Positions 37,580-47,403 are shown, numbered from the stretch's first letter. The stretch is 64,000 nt of DNA from Clostridium estertheticum (GCF_011065935.2 NZ_JAAMNH020000001.1:951001-1015000), one strand, 5' to 3'. The notes: generated from the sequence alone by a model not told the origin. Translations and numbers: made by a program.

Positions 37580-37605
37580 CTGAAGATGACATAAGTCATC
37601 TTCAG
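37580..37605 (-). promoter_or_regulatory. Intra-operon stem-loop between binding-protein and permease genes
   Basis: A perfect 11-bp stem (37580-37590 with 37595-37605) and ATAA loop. The T tract is strong only on the plus strand; on the minus (coding) strand it is weak (TATTTATT). It fits a partial terminator or mRNA stabiliser giving more binding protein than permease. Confidence 0.75.
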
Positions 37606-37617
37606 TTTTTATATGAA

Positions 37618-39201
37618 TTATTTAATTTTTCTAGTATTATATCTATCAAGGGCATCTTGCTGAATCTTAATTACTTCTTCAACTCTCATTTTCTTAAGCT
37701 GACCTACGTATTTATCAAAGTTACTTAATGGTTCTTTACCGATTATAAACTTTAATACCATCTCATCTCTATAAGTGTCGATATCGCCCATAATACTTGA
37801 ATAAGTATCATTTTCTTCTGGAGTCATATTTGTTGGAGGGATTACGTAATCAGCTTCTGCCTTTGTCCACTTGTCCATACAATCTGAATCTATTTTTGTA
37901 AACGCTGGTATTGCTTTGTAATCTCTAAGGTAAGGTCCTATGTCCAACTTGTATTTATTACATACTGTCCAGAAATCAAGTCCACTAGGATCTTTTGTAA
38001 GAAGCTCTGTGAACTTTGGCTTCCCATCTACCATAGTGTAGCTCTTACCTTCGGTTCCATAATTAAATAGCATAAAACCTTCTTGGCTATATGCATAGTC
38101 AAACCACTTAACTACTGCTTCAGGATTTTTACATGATGATGTTATAACAGCTTCATAACCACCATTTCTAGGGTTAGTTACTCTGTAATGAACATTTTCA
38201 CCTGCTTTTAATGATGGTTGTACAAGTGGAGCAAATTCAGCCTTTGGCTCTGTAGTTTTAATTGCAGCTGCATATTGATCAACCAACGCATATTCTGTTA
38301 TATACGCTCCTACTTTTCCTGAGGTAATTAAAGCTTCTCTACTCTTTTTATCACGTGTAGCAAAATCCTTATCTATTAAGCCTTCCTTATACCATTTATT
38401 CAAAGTTGCAAGGTATTCTTTAAACTCAGGCTCCATTGGGCCGTATTTTACAACATCATCTTTTTTATAGAATGATGGTCCAATACCATAAGCACTAACA
38501 AGTGTACCATATGGATCTATTCCTGATTTTCTAAATACTAATGGGGCTTCTGCTTTCTTTTTCACTTTAAACTGAGTTAGCATATTGTACCATTCATCAA
38601 TAGTTGTCGGCTCTTTTAGTCCAAGCTCATCAAGCCAGTCCTTACGAATAACTGGTCCCCACCATGCAGGTTCATTCTTATCCACTCCTACTACAGGAAA
38701 CGCAGTTATATTCCCCTGGTCAGTGATTGTCTGTCTTGCTAATTCAGGATCTTCTTGTCTTAACTTTTTAAAGTTAGGTGCATTTTTGTCAATTAATTCA
38801 TTAAGTCTTATAAATGCACCATCTGCTACTGCTTTGTCAAATCCACCTTTATAATTAGTAGAATATGTTTGTATAACATCTGGCAGATCCTTTTGAGTCA
38901 TTAGAAGGTTAAACTGTTCCAGTTCCTGCCCTTCAGTTGGGTGTATAAACTCAACATGGACATTGGTTCTTGCCTCAAGTTCCTTATACATTTCACTTTC
39001 AGTTAGGCTCTTTATATACTGATTTGAAGCGAATGGAACCCAGTACTTAATTGTTATTTTTTCATTTGAACTTGGCTTTGAAGCTGCAGTTGACTTTGAA
39101 TCTGAACTTGCTGTAGTTTTTGCCTTGTCTCCACATCCAGCTAGCATTGACATTGCTAGCATAGCTACAAGAGTGAGTGATAACGCTCTTTTACTTTTCA
39201 T
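37618..39201 (-). CDS. Extracellular solute-binding lipoprotein of the sugar importer
   Basis: A 527-residue binding protein. The lipobox LAGC places the lipid-anchored Cys at 23, followed by a Ser/Lys/Ala-rich linker and a large two-lobe family 1-type domain as in LplA/YtcQ proteins. AGGGGGG precedes the ATG. It should capture an oligosaccharide and deliver it to the two permeases encoded downstream. The unusually large size suits long or branched oligosaccharides. Confidence 0.93.
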   Translation of the reverse strand: MKSKRALSLTLVAMLAMSMLAGCGDKAKTTASSDSKSTAASKPSSNEKITIKYWVPFASNQYIKSLTESEMYKELEARTNVHVEFIHPTEGQELEQFNLLMTQKDLPDVIQTYSTNYKGGFDKAVADGAFIRLNELIDKNAPNFKKLRQEDPELARQTITDQGNITAFPVVGVDKNEPAWWGPVIRKDWLDELGLKEPTTIDEWYNMLTQFKVKKKAEAPLVFRKSGIDPYGTLVSAYGIGPSFYKKDDVVKYGPMEPEFKEYLATLNKWYKEGLIDKDFATRDKKSREALITSGKVGAYITEYALVDQYAAAIKTTEPKAEFAPLVQPSLKAGENVHYRVTNPRNGGYEAVITSSCKNPEAVVKWFDYAYSQEGFMLFNYGTEGKSYTMVDGKPKFTELLTKDPSGLDFWTVCNKYKLDIGPYLRDYKAIPAFTKIDSDCMDKWTKAEADYVIPPTNMTPEENDTYSSIMGDIDTYRDEMVLKFIIGKEPLSNFDKYVGQLKKMRVEEVIKIQQDALDRYNTRKIK

Positions 39202-39298
39202 AAATGTACCCCCCTTTATTTTTTATATTTAATGCACCATTAATTTTTATGGTACAGTTAAATCTTTTAAATTTGTCTTGGTGCTCAGTATTACTTTT

Positions 39299-42200
39299 TT
39301 ATTCTTCAATCAGTTCTTTTGCTAATGAAAAATCAGAAATTTCCTTGTTATTGTATACTGATAATCTCATAGAAAGTTTAAAGGCTTCAAATTTGCATCT
39401 GTATTTATCAAGCTGATTTTGACCACAAGAATTAGAACCTAAAGCATTTTGTTTGTAATCTATATTTAAAACTATATAATCTCTTTTTATTAGGTCTACT
39501 GTATGCTTTGCCTTTTCCAAATCAATAACTTCATAATACATTGCACTAAAATCAAGCTTGTCCTTTGCAACTGCCATAATTCCCATGCCTCTATCGTTAA
39601 TTAACCTAACCCATTTACAATCTGTCCTATTGCCATTTTCCTGTGGTTTTACATAGTTTGTGAATAAATCATTCACTGTTTTTTCATATACTCCAAATAG
39701 ATTACACTCTTTTGAGTCAGAATAGGATTCTCCTGGTCCTCTTCCATACCATTTGGCATTACAACACTCTTTGTCCACTTGCATTTTTACCCCTATTCTA
39801 GGAATCATGCTTGGAGCATTTTCAAGCTTACCATCAGGAATACCATTTATATCAATCAATATATCTCCACTAGGATAAATTCTGTACTCGTAAGTTGAAG
39901 AATAGTACCAGGAAGCATTTGGAGTTCCATTCATTGCACTGATCTTAACAAGTACATATTTGTCTTTAATTTCATAACAGAAATCCTCTGTAATTTCCTG
40001 CATTAAGTGCATAAAATACTTTTTATAGTAATCATCTAAAAGATACATATCGTTATCAATTGGAGCCCTCCAAAAATTAAGCTGTGGGCCACTTTTAAGT
40101 ATTTCATATCCATCCTTTATAATGTAAAGCATTCGCCCCTTAACCTTATCAAAGGCTGTTTCAAAATCTTGTCCCTTTATAACTAATCTGAAATCCTCTT
40201 CTATTACCTGAAGTCTTCCCTCAGGTTTTATAGCTATAAACTCTTCATTTGAAGGTAATTTAAATTGAGCTGTGGCTAATTTATGTCCACTTTCTGCCCA
40301 GCTTGTATCTTTATTAAGTACATAAGAAATATTTAAATAATAATCTCCATACATTTTTTTCGAGAAAATATTGCAGTAATCAAGCTTTATCTCTTTCACA
40401 GTTCTTGCAGCAATATGCCTTATGTCACATTTGCCGCTATAAATCACTTTGTCTTCTTTAACTATTGAATAAATTAAATCAATATTATGAAGGGATATAA
40501 AATCATATCTATTTCTAATTTTAATTAATCCATCTTTCAAATCTATTTCACTTGTTTCAACTGGCTCTATTACTTTTTTATACTCTAAAAGTCCTGGTGA
40601 AGGTGTTCTGTCAGGCATTATTAGTCCATCAATGCAGAAGTTCCCATTGTTAGGCTCATCATTAAAATCTCCACCATATTTATAAAACTTCTTTCCTGTT
40701 TCATCTGTGCATTGTATTCCATGATCAAACCATTCCCATATAAAACCGCCTTGAAGTTTGTCATGCGCATAGAATAGGTCTTGGTATTCTTTAAGATTTC
40801 CCGGTCCGTTTCCCATAGCATGACAGTATTCACATATTATGTTTGGTTTTTTAGCTTCATTTATAATTTTTTGCATAGAAAGCCTGTTTGGATTCGATGG
40901 TTCTATCCATGTATACATTGTGGAATAAACATCCGCGATGTCCGTATCATGATCTCCTTCATAATGAATTAGTCTTGTTGGATCAATTTCCTTTGCTCTT
41001 TTTGCCATAGCTTTAAAATTATGTCCAAAGGATGATTCATTACCTAAAGACCAAATTATAATGCATGGATGATTTTTGTCTCTCTGTATCATTCTTTCAA
41101 TCCTACTTACATATGATAGCTCCCAGTTAGGGTCATCTGTAATCCATTTATAGTCATTAGTAAGCTCAAAACCATGACACTCCAAATCTGTTTCATCCAT
41201 AACATACATCCCATATTCATCACATAAATCATATAAATATGATGAATTAGGATAATGAGATGTTCTAATAGCATTTATATTATGCTGCTTCATAAGCTTA
41301 ATATCAGCTTCAATTTCTTCCCTACTAACAACTCTTCCGTTAACAGGGTTAAAATCATGCCTGTTAACTCCTTTTATTTTAATAGCAACTCCATTTACTA
41401 AAAATGTCTCTCCCTTTACCTCTATCTTCCTAAAGCCAATTCTTTGTGGAATAACCTGTTTTACATTTCCCTTTTCTTTTAACGATATAAGTAAAGTGTA
41501 TAGGTTCGGCTCCTCAGCAGACCATTTTAAAGGAGTTTCTACCACCCTTTCAAACCTGTTTTGAAGTTGTGAAATAGGCTGCTGCTCTAAAAATACTCTC
41601 TGATTTTTAGAGTCTAAAAGCTCATAAATAAGCGTACATCCATCATTTACTCTAGTGTTTTCATTTCTTAGTACAGTTTCAACCATTAATTTCCCATTAT
41701 TATAATCATCATTGAAATCTGTAACTACATATATATCCTCAACTCCATTTTTGGGCTGTGAATATAGTTCTACGTCCCTAAATATTCCACTAAGCCACCA
41801 CATATCCTGATCTTCTAGATATGTTCCATCTGACCATTGATAAACCCTCACTGTGCAGTGGTTTTCACCTTGCGTTATAAAATCTGTAATATCAAATTCA
41901 GATAATAGCCTTGCTCCCTTGCTGTATCCAACCTCTTTACCATTGACCCAAAGGTGAAAAGCAGAATCTACTCCATTAAATCTTAATACCACTCTATCAT
42001 TCATGCATTTTTCATCTATAAAGAAATTTCTTTTGTATATTCCAGTAGGATTCTCTGACGGAACATAAGGAGGTTTTATTGGGAAGCTATACCATAAATC
42101 TGAATAGTGCATCTTTCCATAGCCTTGCATTTGCCAATTAGAAGGCACAACAATATCATCCCAGTTTGAGCAATCATAGCTATTTTCATAAAATCCTTTA

Positions 42201-42388
42201 GGAGAATATTCAGGTGCATCTAAACACATAAACTTCCAAACACCATTTAAGTTTTTATAAGCTTGACCATATTTTTTCTGATTTAAAATTGCCTTATCTC
42301 TATCAGCATAAGAATTGAAATACACTCTACTGTTTAATCTATTAATATTGTCTATATGTATATTTTCCCACACTTTTATCTTTCTCAT
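39299..42388 (-). CDS. lacZ: Beta-galactosidase, glycoside hydrolase family 2
   Basis: A 1029-residue cytoplasmic enzyme with the five-domain LacZ plan. Landmarks are FNGVDSAFHLWVNGKEVGYS in the sugar-binding domain, GVNRHDFNPVNGR and RTSHYPNSSYLYDLCDEYG in the barrel, the acid/base Glu in WSLGNESS (about 450) and the nucleophile Glu in ICEYCHAMGN (about 519). I start at the ATG at 42388, with GGGTGAGG just upstream; a GTG 12 bases earlier lies in that site. It is the first gene of the operon and hydrolyses beta-galactosides brought in by the importer. No signal sequence. Confidence 0.95.
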   Translation of the reverse strand: MRKIKVWENIHIDNINRLNSRVYFNSYADRDKAILNQKKYGQAYKNLNGVWKFMCLDAPEYSPKGFYENSYDCSNWDDIVVPSNWQMQGYGKMHYSDLWYSFPIKPPYVPSENPTGIYKRNFFIDEKCMNDRVVLRFNGVDSAFHLWVNGKEVGYSKGARLLSEFDITDFITQGENHCTVRVYQWSDGTYLEDQDMWWLSGIFRDVELYSQPKNGVEDIYVVTDFNDDYNNGKLMVETVLRNENTRVNDGCTLIYELLDSKNQRVFLEQQPISQLQNRFERVVETPLKWSAEEPNLYTLLISLKEKGNVKQVIPQRIGFRKIEVKGETFLVNGVAIKIKGVNRHDFNPVNGRVVSREEIEADIKLMKQHNINAIRTSHYPNSSYLYDLCDEYGMYVMDETDLECHGFELTNDYKWITDDPNWELSYVSRIERMIQRDKNHPCIIIWSLGNESSFGHNFKAMAKRAKEIDPTRLIHYEGDHDTDIADVYSTMYTWIEPSNPNRLSMQKIINEAKKPNIICEYCHAMGNGPGNLKEYQDLFYAHDKLQGGFIWEWFDHGIQCTDETGKKFYKYGGDFNDEPNNGNFCIDGLIMPDRTPSPGLLEYKKVIEPVETSEIDLKDGLIKIRNRYDFISLHNIDLIYSIVKEDKVIYSGKCDIRHIAARTVKEIKLDYCNIFSKKMYGDYYLNISYVLNKDTSWAESGHKLATAQFKLPSNEEFIAIKPEGRLQVIEEDFRLVIKGQDFETAFDKVKGRMLYIIKDGYEILKSGPQLNFWRAPIDNDMYLLDDYYKKYFMHLMQEITEDFCYEIKDKYVLVKISAMNGTPNASWYYSSTYEYRIYPSGDILIDINGIPDGKLENAPSMIPRIGVKMQVDKECCNAKWYGRGPGESYSDSKECNLFGVYEKTVNDLFTNYVKPQENGNRTDCKWVRLINDRGMGIMAVAKDKLDFSAMYYEVIDLEKAKHTVDLIKRDYIVLNIDYKQNALGSNSCGQNQLDKYRCKFEAFKLSMRLSVYNNKEISDFSLAKELIEE

Positions 42389-42400
42389 ATTTTTCCTCAC

Positions 42401-42819
42401 CCCACCCTATATTTGCTTAAATCATCATCTGCGATGCTGAAATATTAACTAAATGTTTACTAAGTATAAAACTTATTAAATATAATTAATCGTGGTTAAT
42501 TATAAGTTCATTATTTTTAACAATACCTCTCAAATGAGCTATAGCAACAAAAATTTACTTGATTTTTAGTTGCTTCACCAATATGTTATTTGAATTATTA
42601 TACTATTTATTTATCAGAATATTCCACTTATTAATATTTTACTTAACATTTACACATTTTGCAAGATGTTTTAAGTAAATAATTACACGTTTTTCAATAT
42701 ATTTTCAGTAAATGTTTAGTTGATATACTCAGATGAGTTATGCGTTTTAAAAAGATAATATAATTACTTAATTTTTCCCATGGCACTCATGAAGAACATA
42801 AAGCAAAAATGGATCTTAA
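42401..42819 (-). promoter_or_regulatory. Promoter region of the carbohydrate operon with candidate operators
   Basis: This AT-rich region holds two exact copies of TAAATGTTTA (42450-42459 and 42709-42718), close to the TAAACGTTTA core of LacI/CcpA-type operators, and a related TTAACATTTA near 42644-42653. They could serve DNA looping by the operon's LacI-type repressor or catabolite control. No gene is seen here. Confidence 0.45.
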
Positions 42820-42930
42820 ATGGATGTGGATATGGTAGATGCATCCTACATAAGAAAATCTACGGATGTTTTATCAGCAAGAAAAATATTAGAATTAAGT
42901 GGCGGGTACGGTGAAACGTATCATAAGTAA
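42820..42930 (+). pseudogene. Fragment resembling pyruvate kinase
   Basis: A 36-codon frame contains DMVDASYIRKSTDVLSARKI, close to the pyruvate kinase stretch around the active-site region (VDFIAASFVRKASDVLEIR in typical enzymes). Upstream residues matching the preceding helix (KMDLK) occur in another frame. There is no ribosome site. It looks like a short decayed scrap of a duplicated or acquired gene. Confidence 0.45.
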
Positions 42931-43067
42931 GCTTGTATAAGACTCTTATTGGAAGTCCACAAATGTATGTGATATAATTAGAATCCTAGTGAACATTTTG
43001 TAACTTATATGTCTCGGTTGTATATCTGTGTATCTTTTATTAAAATAATGTACAAGATGAAGTAATT

Positions 43068-43502
43068 ATGGGGGAAAAAGGATTGTTTGATATAAAGTTT
43101 TTGAAATTCGTATTAGTTGGAATAATAAATACTATATTCGGCACCGGAATAATGTTTTTGCTGTATAACTTAGCTAACTTCGGCTATTGGGGTTCTTCTG
43201 CCGTATCCTATATATTAGCAAGTATACTAAGTTTTTTTCTTAATAAAAATTTCACTTTTAGAAATAAAGAATCTACTGTAAAAACAGCATTAAGATTTAC
43301 AGTGAATATTGCTGTTTGTTATTTGCTAGCATATAGTATTTCAAAACCAATTGTAACAAGGATACTTTTGAATACTTCTTTATCAAAGAGTATAGTTGAA
43401 CAGGTTTCTATGCTTTTGGGGATGGTTCTGTTTACTACGCTGAACTATGTAGGGCAGAGGTGTTTTGCATTCAAGGGAAAAAAAAATCAGGCTACCTACT
43501 GA
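43068..43502 (+). CDS. GtrA-family membrane protein, putative lipid-linked sugar flippase
   Basis: A 144-residue protein with four membrane segments and GtrA motifs: FVLVGIINTIFGTGIMF near the N-terminus, SYILASILSFFLNKNFTF in the middle, and LNYVGQRCFAFK at the end. GtrA proteins move undecaprenyl-phosphate-linked sugars across the membrane. It is convergent with the GT2 and YfhO genes, which supply the other two steps of such systems. The ribosome site is weak (GATGAAG). Confidence 0.9.
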   Translation: MGEKGLFDIKFLKFVLVGIINTIFGTGIMFLLYNLANFGYWGSSAVSYILASILSFFLNKNFTFRNKESTVKTALRFTVNIAVCYLLAYSISKPIVTRILLNTSLSKSIVEQVSMLLGMVLFTTLNYVGQRCFAFKGKKNQATY

Positions 43503-43519
43503 GTGGGCAGCCTTTTTTT
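43479..43519. terminator. Bidirectional terminator between gtrA-type and GT2 genes
   Basis: AGGCT-CC (43489-43496) pairs with GG-AGCCT (43506-43513), one mismatch, with T7 on the plus strand and an A-run giving T on the minus strand. It suits two convergent genes. Confidence 0.85.
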
Positions 43520-43554
43520 GTGTGATTTTTATAAAACTTAAACTTCTCTTTTGA

Positions 43555-44556
43555 TTATTCTCTATGCAAGCTTGCAATCTCTTTGGGCCATATTCCCATT
43601 GCTTCTGCTTCACTTAGGTGATCTTCACTGCTCATAATTTCGTCTGCAACAATATATCTTGGCCTGTATTTAACTTCTTCATATATTCTAGCAATATAGG
43701 TTCCTATAACTCCAAGACTTATCATTAAGCAGCTTCCAATAATGAGGAGCAGCAGAATAACTGTTGTGAAGCCACTCAAAGCAATACCCATAAGCTTCAT
43801 GTACAAAGTCTGAATTCCAAGCACCAGCGCACCAGCAAGAAAAAACACTCCCATAAAAGTAACTATATAAAGTGGAAATGATGAAAAGGAAGTAATGGCC
43901 TTAACTGCAAGCGTGCACAGATTAAAAAGAGACCACTTTGAGACTCCATTTGTCCTGATTCCTACATTAAAGGGGATACTTATCCGATTATACCCAATCC
44001 AGGCTGACATTCCCCTGAAGAATGTACCTCTTTCATTCATGCTGCGCCATGCCAATACAACTTTTTTATCCAATAGCTTGAAATCTGAAGCCTGCTGCAT
44101 ATTAAACCCGGAAAGCTTGCTCTGTATCCGATAAAATAAATTAGCACCGACTTTTTTAATCATGCTCTCATTTCCACGTAAGGCCTTAACGCCCTCCACA
44201 ACCTCATATCCCTCATCCTTCCACAACCGGATCATCTCAGGTATTAATGCGGGTGGGTGCTGCAGGTCAGCGTCCATGATTATACAGCAATCTCCCTCTG
44301 CAGCTTCCAGTCCTGCACAAAGTGCAGCCTCCTTGCCAAAATTCCTGCTAAGCCTCAATGCTTTAATACATGGAATATCTTCAGAAAGCATTTTAAGTCT
44401 GGACCATGTGCCGTCAGTTGAGCCATCATCAACCAACAAAATCATAAACTCCATACCTGTTTCTGCTAAACACTGCCTGATAACACTGATGTTTTCGCAA
44501 ATCTGACTTTCTTCGTTGTACACTGGAATAACAACTGTAATCAATGACCTTTCCAT
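43555..44556 (-). CDS. GT2 glycosyltransferase, polyisoprenyl-phosphate sugar synthase (CsbB/GtrB-like)
   Basis: A 333-residue enzyme: GT-A domain with VVIPVYNEE (8-16), DDGSTDGTW and metal-binding DADLQHPP (near 97), then two C-terminal membrane segments (about 233-255 and 268-290). This is the plan of CsbB, GtrB and dolichyl-phosphate-mannose-synthase-like enzymes that load a sugar from a nucleotide donor on to undecaprenyl phosphate at the inner face. The gene lies 2 bases after yfhO on the same strand. AAAGGGGG precedes the ATG. Confidence 0.93.
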   Translation of the reverse strand: MERSLITVVIPVYNEESQICENISVIRQCLAETGMEFMILLVDDGSTDGTWSRLKMLSEDIPCIKALRLSRNFGKEAALCAGLEAAEGDCCIIMDADLQHPPALIPEMIRLWKDEGYEVVEGVKALRGNESMIKKVGANLFYRIQSKLSGFNMQQASDFKLLDKKVVLAWRSMNERGTFFRGMSAWIGYNRISIPFNVGIRTNGVSKWSLFNLCTLAVKAITSFSSFPLYIVTFMGVFFLAGALVLGIQTLYMKLMGIALSGFTTVILLLLIIGSCLMISLGVIGTYIARIYEEVKYRPRYIVADEIMSSEDHLSEAEAMGIWPKEIASLHRE

Positions 44557-44558
44557 TG

Positions 44559-47210
44559 TTATTTGACCCCCTTTCTGAAATGTTTAATAGTGTAACCCAC
44601 GATGCCTGGTTTTTTTATGAAAAGAAAGATTAGTATTAGAACTGATACCAGGGAAATCATAAGGCCTAAGAAAAGTTTTTCTGGGAAAAACCACAATTCA
44701 ATCTTATGCGAGCCTTTTAACAGTTCAAAGCTCAATAAACAATCATCCACAGCCTGTGTTTCAACCTGCTGATTATCCACTTTGACGTGCCACCCCTTAT
44801 CAAAAGGTATGGACATTACCATCAGTCCGTCACTTGCTACTTTCACCGAACCTCGGATGCTGGTATCCGTAAAGTTTTCAATGGTCATTGATTTTTTGCG
44901 GATAAGGGATATCGCCTCTTCAAATGCGGGCATATTCAAACTGTAGGCGTATACTTTAAAGCTGCCTGTTTCGCTACTTGACTTATCAAAATTAATTTGC
45001 AGCTCTGCAGAAGATCCAGCCTGGCAAAATCCAAGATTAATTATAGAGGAATGCTTTGGATTAAATTCAACCTCTTTGCCATTGACTTTAACAAATCCAC
45101 TGCCTTTCATATTAGAGGGCGCCTCATAGTATAGGTAGACTTGCTCCGCTTTATCCATTGCAAAATCAATACTTGCTTTAGAGGCATTATCCTTATTAAT
45201 ACGCTTAAAGCTGTAATACGGTGAACCCTGGCCGCTAAGGTCAAGGTTTTTTTGAGTTCCTTGCTTCTGGTCAATAGGGATTAGAATATCCGGTGCGCCA
45301 CAAATAGCTTTTATAAGGAGATTCTGAGTTTCAAGTGGATTAGACCCGGAGCTGCTGTCAAACTTATTCAGCTCATTTGTGGATTGAAAGCCCAGTGGCA
45401 AAACATAAGGGTTTGTAAAAATCCTTAATTTATCGATGGCTGCAGTCTGTTTGTACAATTTTTCCTCAATAGCTATGTTTCGATAAATCAGATATTTGAT
45501 GCCGAGAAGAGAATCCAGTATTGCTGTGGAACCCTCGTATGTGTAACTGTTAATACCGTTGCTGGAAAAACCGAGATTCTCAAGCATCTTTACAGGCTTT
45601 GCGGAGATGGTGGAAGAAAAAATCGATAGGCCAGGATAATTATACAGAGCAGGATCATTGGCGGTTTGGGATGGCAGTATTTCCAAACGATAAAAGCCTT
45701 TATCCTTCTCGGAAATAGCAGAAAGCTGATCACGAATTTGGGAAACATCCTTGCCGCTTGCATAGCTGTTTCGACTTGAGTAGCCTTCAGTGGAGTCAAT
45801 TTTAACAATTGTCACAATGGTACTCGTGGTTATCTCGGCAGTCAATACAAGAAATACAATTAGAGTTTTGCAGGATGGCCGGATATTGCACGAGCGGTCA
45901 ATGGTAAGGGCCACTGCATATAAAATAATAAAAGCTGCGCTTATATATATTGTGTGAAATCCAATTGATAAATTATCAAATTTCTGTGAGATAAGAATAA
46001 CACCCAGGATAGATAAGCAAATAGTGCCAATCTCTTTGCCGGTAAATTCGTTCAGCTTTTTAAAAGCTTCATAGCTCATGGATAATACGAGAAAGATGTA
46101 AACAAAAGAAAATCGATATGGAAGCTGGTTAGGGTAATGAAAGCCATGCCAAATAAAATTCAATATATTAATATTGAAGCTTAGGGTTAAAATCAGAAGA
46201 AGAGCAAGATTCCATAACTTTTCCTTTAGTGGAATGCTTTTACTTAAAAAATAAATTGGAAGGAGTATTAAAACAACAATTCCACAATACAGATTGGGTG
46301 CACCTTCGCGGATAGTAGGAGATGCAGCTGTAAAATGTCTGGTTATAAAATCAAATAAATCGTAATAGTTCGTCAGTGTCGTTGGGAATATATCACCCGC
46401 AGCTGAGGTAGATTTCAATTGAAAAAAGGTTGGCAGCAGAAGTATTGCTGATAACCCGGCGGACAGCAATGAAAATCCTGCAAATTGACCTGTCCTTTTT
46501 ATTAGCAAGGATGGTTTTTTAAAATCATGATATTTAAAGAGACAAACCGGGTAATAAAGCAAGGTAAAAAAACAAATAAAAAAAGCCATATAAAAATTCG
46601 ACAAAAGAGCAATGGTAAGTGTAATGCAGAAAAAGAAACCTTTACCCTCACGTATCAAGTTTACAAGGCCAATCATAATCAAGGGCAGAAGATAAATCGC
46701 ATCCATCCACATAATATTCCAGGAAAAAGCAAGCACAAAACCAGAGAGTGCATAAAGTGTGGAGAAACCTACAGTAACCAGACTACTCTTTTCACCATGC
46801 TGAGCCTTCAGGTAAAAGGCAAAACAGGACCCTGAAAGACTTACCTTTATAAGCGTAAGCACAAGTATTGCTTCAGTCAAATAGTCTGCTGGAAATAAAA
46901 TAGTTATAAGGTTTATTGGGCTGGCCAGATAATAGGCAAATAACGGCAAGAAATTTACCCCAAGGCCGCCTGACCAGGAGTACAGCAGGCTAGAAGATGA
47001 TCTAAGCTTGTCCTGCAATTCTGAGATAAAGGGAGTATATTGATGATATAAGTCTGATATTAATAAACTCCAATTACCAAAGGGGAAAATTCGAACAGCT
47101 ATATAGGCGATTTCCAGGATAAAGGCAGGCAGAAAAAATGCGAGCAAGATTACATAATGCCTTTTAATATATATACCAAACTTTCTTATAATATGAATGT
47201 TGTCTTTCAA
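44559..47210 (-). CDS. YfhO-family membrane protein, putative GT-C glycosyltransferase
   Basis: An 883-residue protein with about 12 N-terminal membrane segments (to about 480), a large outer domain of beta type (about 490-850) and a final membrane segment near the C-terminus. The early motif LYHQYTPFISELQDKL and GGLGVNFLPLFAYYLASP are characteristic of YfhO (PF09586). In Bacillus and Staphylococcus YfhO works with CsbB and a GtrA-type flippase to glycosylate lipoteichoic acid. It starts at TTG with GGTGGGATG upstream. The adjacent GT2 gene and GtrA gene complete the set. Confidence 0.92.
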   Translation of the reverse strand: MKDNIHIIRKFGIYIKRHYVILLAFFLPAFILEIAYIAVRIFPFGNWSLLISDLYHQYTPFISELQDKLRSSSSLLYSWSGGLGVNFLPLFAYYLASPINLITILFPADYLTEAILVLTLIKVSLSGSCFAFYLKAQHGEKSSLVTVGFSTLYALSGFVLAFSWNIMWMDAIYLLPLIMIGLVNLIREGKGFFFCITLTIALLSNFYMAFFICFFTLLYYPVCLFKYHDFKKPSLLIKRTGQFAGFSLLSAGLSAILLLPTFFQLKSTSAAGDIFPTTLTNYYDLFDFITRHFTAASPTIREGAPNLYCGIVVLILLPIYFLSKSIPLKEKLWNLALLLILTLSFNINILNFIWHGFHYPNQLPYRFSFVYIFLVLSMSYEAFKKLNEFTGKEIGTICLSILGVILISQKFDNLSIGFHTIYISAAFIILYAVALTIDRSCNIRPSCKTLIVFLVLTAEITTSTIVTIVKIDSTEGYSSRNSYASGKDVSQIRDQLSAISEKDKGFYRLEILPSQTANDPALYNYPGLSIFSSTISAKPVKMLENLGFSSNGINSYTYEGSTAILDSLLGIKYLIYRNIAIEEKLYKQTAAIDKLRIFTNPYVLPLGFQSTNELNKFDSSSGSNPLETQNLLIKAICGAPDILIPIDQKQGTQKNLDLSGQGSPYYSFKRINKDNASKASIDFAMDKAEQVYLYYEAPSNMKGSGFVKVNGKEVEFNPKHSSIINLGFCQAGSSAELQINFDKSSSETGSFKVYAYSLNMPAFEEAISLIRKKSMTIENFTDTSIRGSVKVASDGLMVMSIPFDKGWHVKVDNQQVETQAVDDCLLSFELLKGSHKIELWFFPEKLFLGLMISLVSVLILIFLFIKKPGIVGYTIKHFRKGVK

Positions 47211-47277
47211 GAATCATCCCACCTTTATTAAGCTATATAAATTATAAATAGTATATGTGAACATTTAGAATTAGATC

Positions 47278-47403
47278 TCAAGCATCCAGCACTTTGTGAA
47301 AGATCAAATCGTCAACGTTTTCACCAGTACACTGATCCTTATGATGCCTTAGGACAGTTCCTTCATGTACAAAGCTCCCTCTGCCATTTATTTCTTGAAG
47401 GAA
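47278..47403 (-). pseudogene. C-terminal remnant of a GNAT-like acetyltransferase
   Basis: The minus-strand frame reads GRGSFVHEGTVLRHHKDQCT, then ENVDDLIFHKVLDA and a stop at 47278. The pattern of a Glu-Gly-Thr turn, a basic stretch and a DD-hydrophobic strand is that of the last strands of N-acetyltransferases. Nothing upstream in frame supports a full gene. Confidence 0.4.
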
